A DNA stretch of 64,000 nt, taken from NCBI GenBank assembly GCA_022822665.1, contig JAJEAR010000058.1, forward strand, positions 1-64,000. Direction: 5' to 3'. The position numbers were made by a program, and so were the translations under genes. This stretch comes from Alphaproteobacteria bacterium (GTDB taxonomy: Bacteria; Pseudomonadota; Alphaproteobacteria; Thalassobaculales; Thalassobaculaceae). The first letter of the stretch is position 1; each line of letters starts with the position of its first letter. Under the pieces are notes generated by a model, which had not been told where the DNA came from, searched no databases, and was given only the letters and a program-made list of their open reading frames with translations. This document shows positions 7,472 through 16,838 of the stretch, piece by piece.

Positions 7472-9559
7472 GTGATGACGACAACCTGTGCGGACAGCCT
7501 GCTCGCCCTTGACGTCGGTGGCACCTTCACCGACGTGATCCTGGTCGACCGGAACAGCGGCGAGTTCGCGATCGCCAAGACCCCCTCGGTTCCCGCCGCA
7601 CCCGCACGGGGATTTTTCTCCGGTGTCGACCGGGTACTCGCGGATGCCGGCGCCGGACCCGCAGATATCGCCTCGGTCCTGCACGGTTCGACCATCGTGA
7701 CCAACGCCATACTGGAGAACACCGGCGCGCGGACCGGGCTGGTGACCACCGCCGGATTCCGGCATGTGCTGGAGATTGGCCGGGCGGAGATCCCACGCGC
7801 CGCCAACCTGTTCTCGTGGGTCAAGCCGGAACGGCCGGTGCGGGCCCGGCACATCTTCGAAGTCCCGGGCCGGATCCGGCTCGACGGCAGCGAGGCGGTT
7901 CCGCTCGACGAGGCCGCGCTCGACGCGGTTGCCGACGCGATCGGGGCCGCCGGACTGGACACCGTGGCGGTGGTGCTGCTGCACTCCTACGCCAACCCCC
8001 ATCACGAGCGGCGGGTCGGTGCGAGGTTGCGCGAGCGGCTGCCCGATATCGACATCTCGCTCTCGGTCGACGTGCTGCCGGTCTTTCGCGAGTACGAACG
8101 CACGGTGGCAACCACGCTCAACGCCAGGGTGCAGCCGGTGGTCGCGCGCTATGTCCGCGAACTCGCGACCGGGCTCCAGCAACGTGCCATCGCGGCGCCC
8201 CTGCTGCTCATGAAGTCGAACGGCGGCACCTGTCCGCCCGCCGAAGCGGCCCGGGCCCCGGTCTCGCTCGCCCTGTCCGGACCGGCAGCCGGAACGGCCG
8301 GAGCCGCCTGGCTCGGGCGGCTCGCCGGATTCCCCGACCTGCTGACCATCGACATGGGCGGCACCAGCGCCGACGTGGGGCTGGTGCGCGCGAACGAGCC
8401 GGTTCGCACGACCGCGGGCGGGATAGGCCACCACCCGCTGTCGTTGCCGATGATCGATATCCACACCATCGGTGCCGGAGGCGGCTCGATCGCCTCGATC
8501 ACGGACGAGGGCGGGATCCGGGTCGGACCCGAGAGCGCCGGTGCGGATCCCGGGCCCGCCTGTTACGGCGCCGGCGCGACCCGCCCGACGGTGACCGACG
8601 CCAACCTGGTGCTCGGACGCATCCCGGCGTCGCTGCTGGACGGCGAGGTCGCACTTGACCCGGACGCGGCCGAACGCGCCATCGACGAACATGTGGCCAG
8701 GCCTCTGGACACGTCGGCCGGCGACGCCGCGCTCGGCATCATCGACCTGGTAAACGCCTCCATGACCGGTGCGCTCAAGGTGATGTCGGTCGAACGCGGA
8801 CTGGACCCGATCGACTTCGCGCTGTCGGCATTCGGCGGCGCCGGACCGGTGCATGCCGCCATGCTGATGCGCAGCCTCGGCACCGGCTGCGTGCTGGTTC
8901 CACGCCATCCCGGCATCATGTGTGCCATCGGCCTGCTGGCAACCGATCTCAGGTACGACTTCGCGGTGACACGGCTGCAGCGCGCAGGCGACATCGATCC
9001 CGTGCTCACGGGCGAAGTCCTCGACGACCTCGCAGACCAGGCCGACCGGAGGCTCACCGCGGACGGGATACCGCCGGAACGCCGCCTGTGCCGGCGCGCC
9101 GCCGACATGAGGTATGCCCACCAGGGCGTTGAACTCACGGTGGGGCTCGCGGACGGCCCGGTTACCACGGCAACACTCGAAACCCTGGTCAAGGACTTCC
9201 ATGCCCTGCACCAGCGCCTCTACACCTTCTCCGATCCGTCCGCGCCGGTCGAGATCGTCACGCTCAGGCTCGAGGCGTCCGGAAACACCGGGGAGTTTTC
9301 GCTGCCCGAGGTCGCCCGGGCCGCGTCACCGCGACCGGAACCGGCAACGGAACGCAGGGTGCGCCTTGACGGCCGGACGGCAGTGCCGGTCCCGGTATAC
9401 CGGCGCACCGCGCTGTGCGCCGGTCACGAAATATCCGGGCCGGCGATCGTCGAACAGTTCGACTCCACGGCGGTCGTCCTCGACGGCCAGGTGGCGTTGA
9501 CCGACCCGTACGGGACACTGGTCATCCGGGAAAGAACGAGCCGGGAGCGTGCGCCATGA
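7472..9559 (+). CDS. hydantoinase/oxoprolinase family protein, subunit A
   Basis: A 695-residue protein of the HyuA/OplaH alpha family, an ATP-dependent hydrolase of cyclic amides (N-methylhydantoin, 5-oxoproline) or, in acetone/acetophenone carboxylases, a carboxylating kinase-like subunit. The two actin-fold phosphate-binding motifs are visible: LALDVGGTFTDVILVD near residue 10 and LTIDMGGTSADVGLV near 290, with GAGGGSIASI shortly after. The start is GTG 7472 or ATG 7475, directly behind the SDR gene. The stop overlaps the subunit B start (ATGA at 9556-9559), which points to translational coupling and a two-subunit enzyme. No third (gamma) carboxylase subunit is present, favouring hydrolase over carboxylase. 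Confidence 0.9.
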   Translation: MMTTTCADSLLALDVGGTFTDVILVDRNSGEFAIAKTPSVPAAPARGFFSGVDRVLADAGAGPADIASVLHGSTIVTNAILENTGARTGLVTTAGFRHVLEIGRAEIPRAANLFSWVKPERPVRARHIFEVPGRIRLDGSEAVPLDEAALDAVADAIGAAGLDTVAVVLLHSYANPHHERRVGARLRERLPDIDISLSVDVLPVFREYERTVATTLNARVQPVVARYVRELATGLQQRAIAAPLLLMKSNGGTCPPAEAARAPVSLALSGPAAGTAGAAWLGRLAGFPDLLTIDMGGTSADVGLVRANEPVRTTAGGIGHHPLSLPMIDIHTIGAGGGSIASITDEGGIRVGPESAGADPGPACYGAGATRPTVTDANLVLGRIPASLLDGEVALDPDAAERAIDEHVARPLDTSAGDAALGIIDLVNASMTGALKVMSVERGLDPIDFALSAFGGAGPVHAAMLMRSLGTGCVLVPRHPGIMCAIGLLATDLRYDFAVTRLQRAGDIDPVLTGEVLDDLADQADRRLTADGIPPERRLCRRAADMRYAHQGVELTVGLADGPVTTATLETLVKDFHALHQRLYTFSDPSAPVEIVTLRLEASGNTGEFSLPEVARAASPRPEPATERRVRLDGRTAVPVPVYRRTALCAGHEISGPAIVEQFDSTAVVLDGQVALTDPYGTLVIRERTSRERAP

Positions 9560-11346
9560 ACTCCGGGACAGGTCCGCAGGTCGACCCCTTCACCATCGAG
9601 CTCATCAAGGGCACGCTCAACGGCGCGCGGGCCGAGATGGAGGCGCTGATCGCGCGCACGGCCATGTCGCCGTTCATCCGCGAAAAGAAGGACTACTTCA
9701 CCGCGTTCCTGAACCCGGCGGGCGAACTCGTGGTCTCGACGGCTCTCACCCTTGCGGGCAACCTGGTCGACGCGGTGCTCGACGAGTTCCCGGCCGGAAC
9801 CATGCGGCCGGGCGACATCTACGCCTACAACGATGCCTACGGCACCGGCGGCGCGGTCAGTCACCTCCCGGACATGGCGTTCGTGATGCCGGTCTTCCAC
9901 CAGGATCGGTTGATCGCCTTCGTCGAGTCATGGGGGCACCTGTGGGACATCGGCGGCATGGTGGCGGGCTCGATCAGCCCACATGCGACGTCGGTGTTCC
10001 AGGAAGGCATCATGATCCCACCGGTACGCCTGATGCGCGACGGGGTGGAAGCGCGCGACATCATGCGGATCATCACCCGCAACTCGCGGTTCCCGGACAT
10101 GCACGTGGGCGACATCAGGGCGATCATGGCAGCATGCCGCCTCGGCGCGCGCAGGCTCGACGAGACCATCGCGCGCTACGGAGTCGGGCAGGTCGAGCAG
10201 TCTTTCGAGGCGATGCTGACCGAAAGCGAGACCGCGCTGCGCAACAGGATCGCCGAGCGGATACCGGATGGAACATGGGGGTTCCGGGACCGGATCGACT
10301 CCGACGCGGTTACCGAACGGTCGTATTTCGTCGACCTCGAATTGCAGAAGCAGGGCCGGTCGCTCATTCTCGATTTTTCCCGCTCCGACCGCCAGGCCGA
10401 CGGCCCGATCAACTTCCTGATGGATGACTCGGTACCGAAGTTCATGCTCGGGCTGTGGATGTGCATGGACGACCCGGGCATCGGAATGAACGGCGGGTTC
10501 GAACGCGCTGTCGACGCTATCGCGACCCGGCCGGGCACCCTGGTCGCACCACGGTCCCCGGCGCCGCTCGGCCTGCGTTCGCACACCATGATCCGGGTGA
10601 CCAGCGCGCTGTTCGGCGTGCTCGCACAGGCCACCGGGGGCAGGGCGTCGGCCGCACCGGCGGTCTACGTGCTCTACTACCTGCGCGGGCGCAGTGCGGG
10701 TCGGGAGGATACCCTGTGCATCGAGGGGCTCTCGGTCGGTTTCGGAGCACGGACCTTCGCTGACGGAATCGACGCCGTCTACTACGTCGCCCAGGAGAAC
10801 TACCCGATCGAGTTTGCCGAAATGGAGTTTGGTGTGGAGATCGAGGCGTTCGGCATCCACCGCGATTCCGGCGGTGCCGGGCGCTGGCGCGGGGGGTGTG
10901 GCATCATCCGCGATGTCCGGGTGCTCGCGGACGAGGCGGAACTCGGGCTGCGTCTCGACAATTGCCGCCACCCGGCCTTCGGCGTCAACGGCGGTCGCAG
11001 CGGCCAGCCGGGCCGGGTTCTGGTCAATCCCGGACAGCCCGACGAGCGGGACATCGCGACCATGAGCGACGGCACCCGCCTTCGCAGGGGCGACCTGCTG
11101 CGCATCATAACCCCGGGTGGAGGCGGATGGGGCAATCCCGCGGAACGCCCGGCCGACCTGGTCCTTGATGACGTTCTCGACGGATTTGTGTCGAAAAAGG
11201 CCGCAGAAGACATCTATGGTGTGGTGTTTCGTGATGATGTCATCGATCATGACGAGACCCGCAGGCGGCGTGAGGCGCTGCCGCGACCGGACGGCCTGTA
11301 CCACCGCGGCCACTACTACCACGCTGAGGCGGACCGCCTGGACTGA
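9556..11346 (+). CDS. hydantoinase/oxoprolinase family protein, subunit B
   Basis: A 596-residue HyuB-family subunit. Family features include the N-terminal DPFTIELIKGTLNGARAEME, ALIARTAMSPFIREKKDYF, the NDAYGTGGAVSHLPDM segment, GHLWDIGG, and the C-terminal GGGGWGNP followed by DVLDGFVSKKAAEDIYGV. ATG 9556 overlaps the subunit A stop and has GGGAG eight bases upstream; the earlier in-frame start at 9415 would overlap subunit A by 145 bases and is rejected. It forms the catalytic heteromer with the preceding gene. Cyclic imide, hydantoin or lactam hydrolysis fits the following M20 peptidase, which could cleave an N-carbamoyl or N-acyl product, but this pathway is inferred. Confidence 0.9.
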   Translation: MNSGTGPQVDPFTIELIKGTLNGARAEMEALIARTAMSPFIREKKDYFTAFLNPAGELVVSTALTLAGNLVDAVLDEFPAGTMRPGDIYAYNDAYGTGGAVSHLPDMAFVMPVFHQDRLIAFVESWGHLWDIGGMVAGSISPHATSVFQEGIMIPPVRLMRDGVEARDIMRIITRNSRFPDMHVGDIRAIMAACRLGARRLDETIARYGVGQVEQSFEAMLTESETALRNRIAERIPDGTWGFRDRIDSDAVTERSYFVDLELQKQGRSLILDFSRSDRQADGPINFLMDDSVPKFMLGLWMCMDDPGIGMNGGFERAVDAIATRPGTLVAPRSPAPLGLRSHTMIRVTSALFGVLAQATGGRASAAPAVYVLYYLRGRSAGREDTLCIEGLSVGFGARTFADGIDAVYYVAQENYPIEFAEMEFGVEIEAFGIHRDSGGAGRWRGGCGIIRDVRVLADEAELGLRLDNCRHPAFGVNGGRSGQPGRVLVNPGQPDERDIATMSDGTRLRRGDLLRIITPGGGGWGNPAERPADLVLDDVLDGFVSKKAAEDIYGVVFRDDVIDHDETRRRREALPRPDGLYHRGHYYHAEADRLD

Positions 11347-11407
11347 ACCGTGCCGGTCCGGCCAGGGGCCGGCACACTTTCCCCCCGCACACGAAAGGAC
11401 CAAGGCG

Positions 11408-12526
11408 ATGCAGACACCGGACGCGACGGAGCTGCTTGACGGCATCAACAGGTGGGCCGCCATCGAAAGCAAGACCGACGACGAGGCAGGCATCAACCGG
11501 ATGATGCAGCAGGCAATGTCGGAATTCCGCGATGCCGGCCTCGCGGTGCGGGAAATTGCCGGACGTGACGGCCACGGTCCGCATTTCGAGGCGGCGGTCC
11601 CCTGGGATGACGAGCGTTCCGGAATCGCGGTCCTGTGCCATCTCGACACCGTCCACCCGGCCGGCACCCTTGAGCGCAACCCCTTGCGCACCGAGGGCGA
11701 TCGCGCCTACGGCCCGGGCATCTACGACATGAAGGGCGGGGTACAACTGGCGCTCAACGCCATCCGATCCCTTATCGATGCCGACACACCGACGCCGTTG
11801 CCGATACGGTTCCTGGTGGTCTCTGACGAGGAGGTCGGAAGTCCGACGTCACGCACGCATATCGAGGCAATCGCCGAGCGGTCGACCTACGTGCTGGTCA
11901 CCGAACCGGCGCGCGACGGCGGCAAGGTCGTGACCGGGCGCAAGGGCTCGGCGCGCATGTCGCTGGCGGCTCACGGCGTCCCGTCGCACTCGGGTACGCG
12001 TCACCAGGACGGGTCGAGCGCGGTTCTCGAGATCGCGCGGCAAATCGTCGCGATCGAGGCGCTGACCGACTACGACCGGGGCATCACGCTGAATGTCGGC
12101 ATGGTCAACGGTGGCAGCGGCGTCAACGTCGTACCCGAATTCTGCACCGCGGAAATCGACATCAGGGTGATCCACCCCGAGGACGGCGACGCGACCGTAG
12201 CCAGGATCCGGAACCTCGCGCCCCACGATCCCTCGGTACGGCTTGCGGCCACCGGGGGCATGAACCGGCCGCCCTACAGCAAGTCGAACTCGGTAGCGGC
12301 ACTGTTCGAACACGCCCGCGGCCTTGCGGCCGAACTCGGGTTCGAGCTCGAGGATACCTTTACCGGCGGTGGCAGCGACGGAAACTTCACCGCCGCGATT
12401 TCGCCGACCCTTGACGGTCTCGGAGTCGACGGCGCGGGCGCCCACACCATGGACGAGCATCTCCTCATTCCGTCCCTGGTCCCGCGCATGCTGCTGCTGC
12501 GCCGCCTGTTCCAGACCCTGCGGTAG
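11408..12526 (+). CDS. M20 family metallopeptidase
   Basis: A 372-residue zinc amidohydrolase of the carboxypeptidase G2/ArgE/DapE group. Metal-binding and catalytic residues are visible: His78 and Asp80 in CHLDTVHP, Asp108 in YDMKGG, Glu141 and Glu142 in SDEEVGS, and a later TEPA element. The dimerisation domain lies between about 180 and 285. Family members remove an N-acyl, N-carbamoyl or C-terminal glutamate group. The start is ATG 11408 with AAAGGA at 11394-11399; the longer frame from 11117 overlaps subunit B. It lies 61 bases after the hydantoinase pair and likely acts in the same pathway. Confidence 0.87.
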   Translation: MQTPDATELLDGINRWAAIESKTDDEAGINRMMQQAMSEFRDAGLAVREIAGRDGHGPHFEAAVPWDDERSGIAVLCHLDTVHPAGTLERNPLRTEGDRAYGPGIYDMKGGVQLALNAIRSLIDADTPTPLPIRFLVVSDEEVGSPTSRTHIEAIAERSTYVLVTEPARDGGKVVTGRKGSARMSLAAHGVPSHSGTRHQDGSSAVLEIARQIVAIEALTDYDRGITLNVGMVNGGSGVNVVPEFCTAEIDIRVIHPEDGDATVARIRNLAPHDPSVRLAATGGMNRPPYSKSNSVAALFEHARGLAAELGFELEDTFTGGGSDGNFTAAISPTLDGLGVDGAGAHTMDEHLLIPSLVPRMLLLRRLFQTLR

Positions 12527-12640
12527 CCTCGCGCGGCGACCCGGTCACGAGCGGCGGAGACCGGTGACGCGGTACCCGCCGCCGTGCCATAGTCCGGCAC
12601 GGCCGGACACACGCCGTCTTCCCACCACCAGGCCCTGCCC

Positions 12641-13039
12641 ATGCAGCATCCCGACCAGAGCCAGCGTCTCGACAAGTGGCTGTGGTGTGCCCGGTTCATG
12701 AAGAGCCGCAACCTTGCGCACAAGCTGCTCGGCTCCGGACGGCTGCGGCTTTCGGGCAAGGTGGTTACCAAGGGCCACCAGCTGGTTCGCCCCGGTGACG
12801 TGCTGACATTCCCACAGGGACCGTTGCTGAGGGTGGTCAGGGTGCTGGAACTGGCGGAACGCCGGGGACCCGCTCCCGTCGCCCGCACCCTGTACGAGGA
12901 TCTGGAACCGGTGGAGAACCAGATGAAGCGGCGGGATCCGGTCGAATTTCCGGCCCGGCCGGCCCGGCGTGCGGCGGGAGACGGAAGACCGACCAAGGAA
13001 CAGCGGCGCGCGACCGACCGCCTCATGGGACGCAGGTAA
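12641..13039 (+). CDS. S4-domain RNA-binding protein, Hsp15-like
   Basis: A 132-residue basic protein with an S4 domain at residues 8-70 (RLDKWLWCARFMKSRNLAHKLL, then LSGKVVTKGHQLVRPGDVLTF). This matches the heat-shock protein 15 (HslR) group, which binds stalled 50S subunits carrying peptidyl-tRNA. The basic tail after residue 85 is rich in Arg and Lys, as usual. In many Alphaproteobacteria it lies near a helicase or ferredoxin gene; here it stands between the M20 peptidase and an MFS gene. Function is by family. Confidence 0.85.
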   Translation: MQHPDQSQRLDKWLWCARFMKSRNLAHKLLGSGRLRLSGKVVTKGHQLVRPGDVLTFPQGPLLRVVRVLELAERRGPAPVARTLYEDLEPVENQMKRRDPVEFPARPARRAAGDGRPTKEQRRATDRLMGRR

Positions 13040-13052
13040 CAGGCATCTGCCC

Positions 13053-14240
13053 ATGTCCGTGCTCCTGATCGCCGTCATCGCGATGCTGGTGCAGCAGACC
13101 GTCGCAACCACGGCGAAGATCGGGCTGCCGGCCCTGTTCCCGGCACTCGCCGGCGACCTCGACTTCGATGCCGAATACGTGCTCGCCTACGCTTGGGTCT
13201 ACGCCGCGTGTTCGCTCGCGGTCATGGCCGGCTGCGGCGGTGCCATCCGCCGCTACGGCGGCTTGCGGACCAGCCAGGCCGGTTGTGTCCTGATGGCGGC
13301 CGGACTGGCCGCGGCTGCGCTCCTTGCAACCCCGCTCGTTGTTGTGCCGGTGCTCGCCGTGACCGCATTGCTGATCAGCGTCGGGTCGACTGTGGCGACG
13401 CCGGCGAGTTCGCAGATCCTGGCTGCCTACTCACCGCCCCGCTGGGCACCTCTCGTCTTCTCGATCAAGCAGACGGGAGTGCCGGCCGGCGTGGCGATCT
13501 CGGGCCTGGTCCTTGCCCCGATAGCCGTCGTGTTCGGCTGGCGCGGCACCACGCTTGGCCTCGCACTGCTCTGCCTTGCCATGGCGGTTCTGCTGCAACC
13601 GCTTCGCGCACGGTTCGACAGTACGCGCGACCCCCGCGCCGCGATCGGCCTGGGCGGGTTCGCCGACACCATCCGCAACGTGATGGTGCACTCCGAGACC
13701 CGCACACTGGCCATCAACGCCTTCATCTTCGTCGGGATGCAGGCGATCTACACCAATTTCACCATCACCTATCTCTACGAGAAACTCGACTTCTCGCTTG
13801 ACGAGGCCGGGCGCGTCCTGGGCCTTGCAACCATCGTCGCCATTCCGGCCCGGGTCTTCTGGGGCTGGATCGGCAGTACCCTGGTCCGGCCCCGAACCCT
13901 GCTCGCCCTTCTCGCACTGCTGATGGCGTCATCGACCGCGCTGGTCGGAGCGTTTGATCCACACTGGAGTCACGCTGCGATCCTCGCGGTCAACTGCGCG
14001 ATCAGCCTGTCTGTGCTCTCCTGGCACGGCGTGCTCCTGTCCGAGATCGCACGGCTGGCCCCGACCGGCGAAGCGGGACGCCTGACCGGCGGCGTGCTTG
14101 CCTTCGGTGCCGCCGGACAGCTGTTCTACCCGGTCCTGTTCGGCGCAGCATTCTGGCTTGCCGGCTATCTTGCCGCCTGGAGCCTGATCGCACTGCCCGC
14201 CGCCCTGGTCGGCGGCGCACTGTTGCTGAGACGCGGATAG
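13053..14240 (+). CDS. MFS transporter
   Basis: A 395-residue major facilitator protein with about 12 hydrophobic segments. The start at ATG 13053 follows the S4 gene by 13 bases; the earlier in-frame start at 12969 would place an implausible charged stretch ahead of the first helix. A short loop motif (RRYGGLRTSQ) after helix 2 and a PPRWAPLVFSIKQTGVPAG stretch in the middle of the first half are typical of MFS_1 exporters of unknown substrate. No regulator is adjacent, and the substrate is not predictable. Confidence 0.82.
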   Translation: MSVLLIAVIAMLVQQTVATTAKIGLPALFPALAGDLDFDAEYVLAYAWVYAACSLAVMAGCGGAIRRYGGLRTSQAGCVLMAAGLAAAALLATPLVVVPVLAVTALLISVGSTVATPASSQILAAYSPPRWAPLVFSIKQTGVPAGVAISGLVLAPIAVVFGWRGTTLGLALLCLAMAVLLQPLRARFDSTRDPRAAIGLGGFADTIRNVMVHSETRTLAINAFIFVGMQAIYTNFTITYLYEKLDFSLDEAGRVLGLATIVAIPARVFWGWIGSTLVRPRTLLALLALLMASSTALVGAFDPHWSHAAILAVNCAISLSVLSWHGVLLSEIARLAPTGEAGRLTGGVLAFGAAGQLFYPVLFGAAFWLAGYLAAWSLIALPAALVGGALLLRRG

Positions 14241-14399
14241 CGCTGTCGAACTGACTGCATGGTACCGGGCCATATCCCGTTACCCCGTGCACACCCGTGC
14301 CCTGCCCGCGCCGCTTGCAATAGCGGGACCGTGGTGGCACCTGTCGGGAGGCGGCGCAGGGTGCGCCCCCCGATCGAAACAAAAGGAGGCAGGGTCGCA

Positions 14400-15446
14400 A
14401 TGTCCGGTCCGCTCGATATCGTCAGCCGCTTCCCCCGGGTCCGGCTCGGCCATGCGCCGACGCCACTGGAGCCCGCCCCGAACCTGGGCGCGGTGCTCGG
14501 AATCGAGCTGTGGATCAAGCGGGACGACTGCACGGGACTTGCGCTTGGCGGCAACAAGGTGCGCCAGCTCGAATTCCACTTCGGCGAGGCCCGCGCCAGG
14601 GACGCGGATACCGTCCTTGTCACCGGCGCCGTGCAGTCCAACCTTGTTCGCGTTGCGGCCGCGGCCGCGCGCCGGCTGAACATGGCGGCCCATATCCAGC
14701 TCGAGGACCGGGTGGACGCCACGGGCGAACTCTATCGCACATCAGGCAACCTGCTGCTTGACCGGATGCTCGGGGCGACGCTGCATACCTTCCCCGTGGG
14801 CGAGGACGAGGGAGCGGCGGACCGGGCGATGGAACGGCGCGCAGCCGCACTCGCGGCCGAGGGGCGCAAGCCCTATGTCGTCCATTCCGCGCCGGGGCCG
14901 GTTCCTCTCGGCGGACTGGGCTACGTGCTGGCTGCCTGGGAGATCCAGGATCAGGCGCGCGGGATGGGCATCAATTTCGACGCGGCTGTCACCGCTTCGG
15001 GAAGCGCGCTCACCCATGCCGGCCTCCTGGCGGGCTGGAGGGCGCTCGGCGAGCAGATGCCCGTGCTCGGGATCTGCGTGCGCCGGGACGCGGACAGGCA
15101 GGCAGCCCGGGTGACGGACGTGGTCAGTGCGCTCGCACGCGTTCTCTGCCGGGAGGACGCATGTGGTGAAGGCGATGTCGAGGTCTCCGATGAAGTTCTT
15201 TCGCCGGGCTACGGGAAGCTCAACGACGCGGTGCGCGAGGCGATGGCACTGGCGACGAACCACGAGGGGCTGCTGCTGGACCCGGTCTACACGGGACGGG
15301 CGATGGCGGGACTGATCCACCACGTACGCACGGGCCGGATTGCCGCAGGCAGCCGGGTGGTGTTCATCCATACCGGCGGGCTGCCGGCGCTGTTTGCCTA
15401 TGGCGACAGCCTGGGGCCCTGGCTGTCGGAAGCACCGCTCCGTTGA
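14400..15446 (+). CDS. PLP-dependent D-cysteine desulfhydrase / ACC deaminase family
   Basis: A 348-residue fold-type II PLP enzyme. The PLP-lysine motif LGGNKVRQLEF places the Schiff-base lysine at Lys53; TGAVQSN near residue 80 and a late VFIHTGGLPALFAY segment bind PLP phosphate and close the fold. The family covers D-cysteine desulfhydrase, 1-aminocyclopropane-1-carboxylate deaminase and L-cysteate sulfo-lyase. I cannot separate these activities by eye. The start ATG 14400 has a strong AAGGAGG at about 14384-14390. It is followed by 354 bases without a gene and then a convergent dehydrogenase. Confidence 0.85.
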   Translation: MSGPLDIVSRFPRVRLGHAPTPLEPAPNLGAVLGIELWIKRDDCTGLALGGNKVRQLEFHFGEARARDADTVLVTGAVQSNLVRVAAAAARRLNMAAHIQLEDRVDATGELYRTSGNLLLDRMLGATLHTFPVGEDEGAADRAMERRAAALAAEGRKPYVVHSAPGPVPLGGLGYVLAAWEIQDQARGMGINFDAAVTASGSALTHAGLLAGWRALGEQMPVLGICVRRDADRQAARVTDVVSALARVLCREDACGEGDVEVSDEVLSPGYGKLNDAVREAMALATNHEGLLLDPVYTGRAMAGLIHHVRTGRIAAGSRVVFIHTGGLPALFAYGDSLGPWLSEAPLR

Positions 15447-15777
15447 GGAAGTGCCTGAGGCGTGCATGTCGCCCTCGCGACCACGCCGGGAACCCGGGCT
15501 TGACCAGGTCGTGCCGTCAGCCATGCCGGGCGAGGCGGTGCACGGTGGCGTACCCGTTCACCGCACGCGCCATCCCCCCGCGTGCCGGAACGGCGTTTAC
15601 GTCCGCCGGCGGACTGAGCCCGGGAAGAGCGGGTCTCCCTGGCCGTCACACCGGTCGCGGCAACTCCCGCCAGGACCTGACCGCAGGCACGGAACACGCA
15701 GGTGCGGCCAGCGCGGCGATCGCGTGCCGGCTGTCACTGGGCACCGCCGGTGGGTCGGCGAGGGCAGATGACCTGCA
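15447..15777. other. intergenic stretch with no supported gene
   Basis: Between the convergent PLP enzyme and hydroxyacid dehydrogenase genes. Short open frames on both strands have Arg- and Pro-rich translations without domains and look like high-G+C noise. A hairpin at its right edge (15778-15798) is listed separately. I see no promoter, tRNA or repeat. Confidence 0.5.
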
Positions 15778-15798
15778 TGACCCGCGGGAACCGGGTCA
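15778..15798 (-). terminator. 7-bp hairpin just past the hydroxyacid dehydrogenase stop
   Basis: TGACCCG at 15778-15784 pairs perfectly with CGGGTCA at 15792-15798 around a seven-base loop, and an outer TGACCTG/CAGGTCA pair (15769-15775, 15797-15803) offers an alternative longer stem. It starts two bases beyond the dehydrogenase stop on the minus strand. No T-run follows, so terminator strength is doubtful. Confidence 0.4.
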
Positions 15799-15800
15799 GG

Positions 15801-16805
15801 TCAGTTTGGCAGGAATCTCTCATTCTGGCAGTTGCGCAAGGTGCCGTCACGCAGCCGGGCCGCGGCCGTCTGCACGGCCTTCGACCTCAGGTCGACCAGT
15901 CCGGGCGGGCTGTAGAAGGCGGCGTGCGGCGTGATGATCAGCCTGCCCTCGAGCCACTCCTCCCGCGCCATGTAGGCCCTGATCAGCGGGTGCGTGTCGT
16001 CCGCCGGTTCGTCCGGCAGGACGTCAAGCGCCGCGCCCGCCGGGCACCCTGCCCTGAGCGCCTCGTACAAGGCGTCGAGATCGACCGTGGGCCCGCGCGA
16101 CGTGTTCACCAGAATGGCTCCGGGTTTCATCCGGGCCAGCCTGTCGGCATTGGCAACATGTCTGGTCGTTTCGGAGAGCGGCGCGTGCAGGCTCACTGTG
16201 TCCGCGGTCTCGAACAGTTCCTCAGGCGTGGCGACCCGGCGGTACCCGGTCGAGAGATCGGCTCCATCCGGCAGCCAGGGATCATGGAAGACGATGTTCA
16301 TGTCGAAGGCCGCGGCGCGCCGCGCGGCTGCCAGCCCGATGCGCCCGAGCCCGAGGACACCGAAGGTGCGTCCACGCAGCCGGTCGATGCACGGACTCTC
16401 GACATACCGCCACAGGCCCGCCGGATCGCTGCGCATCCTGGCATCGTAGCGGTCGAGACCCCGCCGCAGCGCCAGCATGAGCGAGAGCGCGTGATCCGCG
16501 ACCTCGGTGGTTCCGTAGTCGGGCACCGTACATACCGCGATATCCCGCTGCCCCAGGGTTTCGAGATCGAGACCGTCGAAACCGACCCCGCCGCGCACCA
16601 CGATCCGGGCACGCTGCATCATCGGGACCGCCGCCATCACCGCGGCAGTCCCGCGGTAGGTCACGATCCCGTCCGCTCGCGCCCACGCGTCGTCGGTGAC
16701 CTCGTCCTGGTGGTCGAAGAACTCGAGCTCGACCTCCGGTCCCACCGCGTTCTGCTCTATGTGCTCGTCACCACGGGTATGCCTGTCGGTAATGAGGATA
16801 CGCAT
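15801..16805 (-). CDS. D-isomer-specific 2-hydroxyacid dehydrogenase
   Basis: A 334-residue NAD(H)-dependent reductase of the C-terminal-binding-protein/phosphoglycerate-dehydrogenase superfamily. The nucleotide-binding GLGRIG is at residues 152-157, and the catalytic triad is visible as Arg237 (NTSRGP), Glu266 (LPDEP) and His294 (TPHAA). Members reduce 2-keto acids to D-2-hydroxy acids or the reverse. The GST-like gene on the same strand lies 33 bases upstream, so the two are probably co-transcribed. The substrate is unknown. Confidence 0.9.
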   Translation of the reverse strand: MRILITDRHTRGDEHIEQNAVGPEVELEFFDHQDEVTDDAWARADGIVTYRGTAAVMAAVPMMQRARIVVRGGVGFDGLDLETLGQRDIAVCTVPDYGTTEVADHALSLMLALRRGLDRYDARMRSDPAGLWRYVESPCIDRLRGRTFGVLGLGRIGLAAARRAAAFDMNIVFHDPWLPDGADLSTGYRRVATPEELFETADTVSLHAPLSETTRHVANADRLARMKPGAILVNTSRGPTVDLDALYEALRAGCPAGAALDVLPDEPADDTHPLIRAYMAREEWLEGRLIITPHAAFYSPPGLVDLRSKAVQTAAARLRDGTLRNCQNERFLPN

Positions 16806-16838
16806 GTTCCGCCCTGTCCTGTCGATGATGTCGTCGGG

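Noticed and set aside
7433..9211. 592-codon minus-strand frame over hydantoinase A
   Set aside because: Antisense shadow; composition His/Arg/Gly-rich and featureless.
7472..11346. acetone or acetophenone carboxylase
   Set aside because: HyuA/HyuB-type subunits occur in those enzymes, but the required third subunit is absent and an M20 peptidase follows, favouring a hydrolytic pathway.
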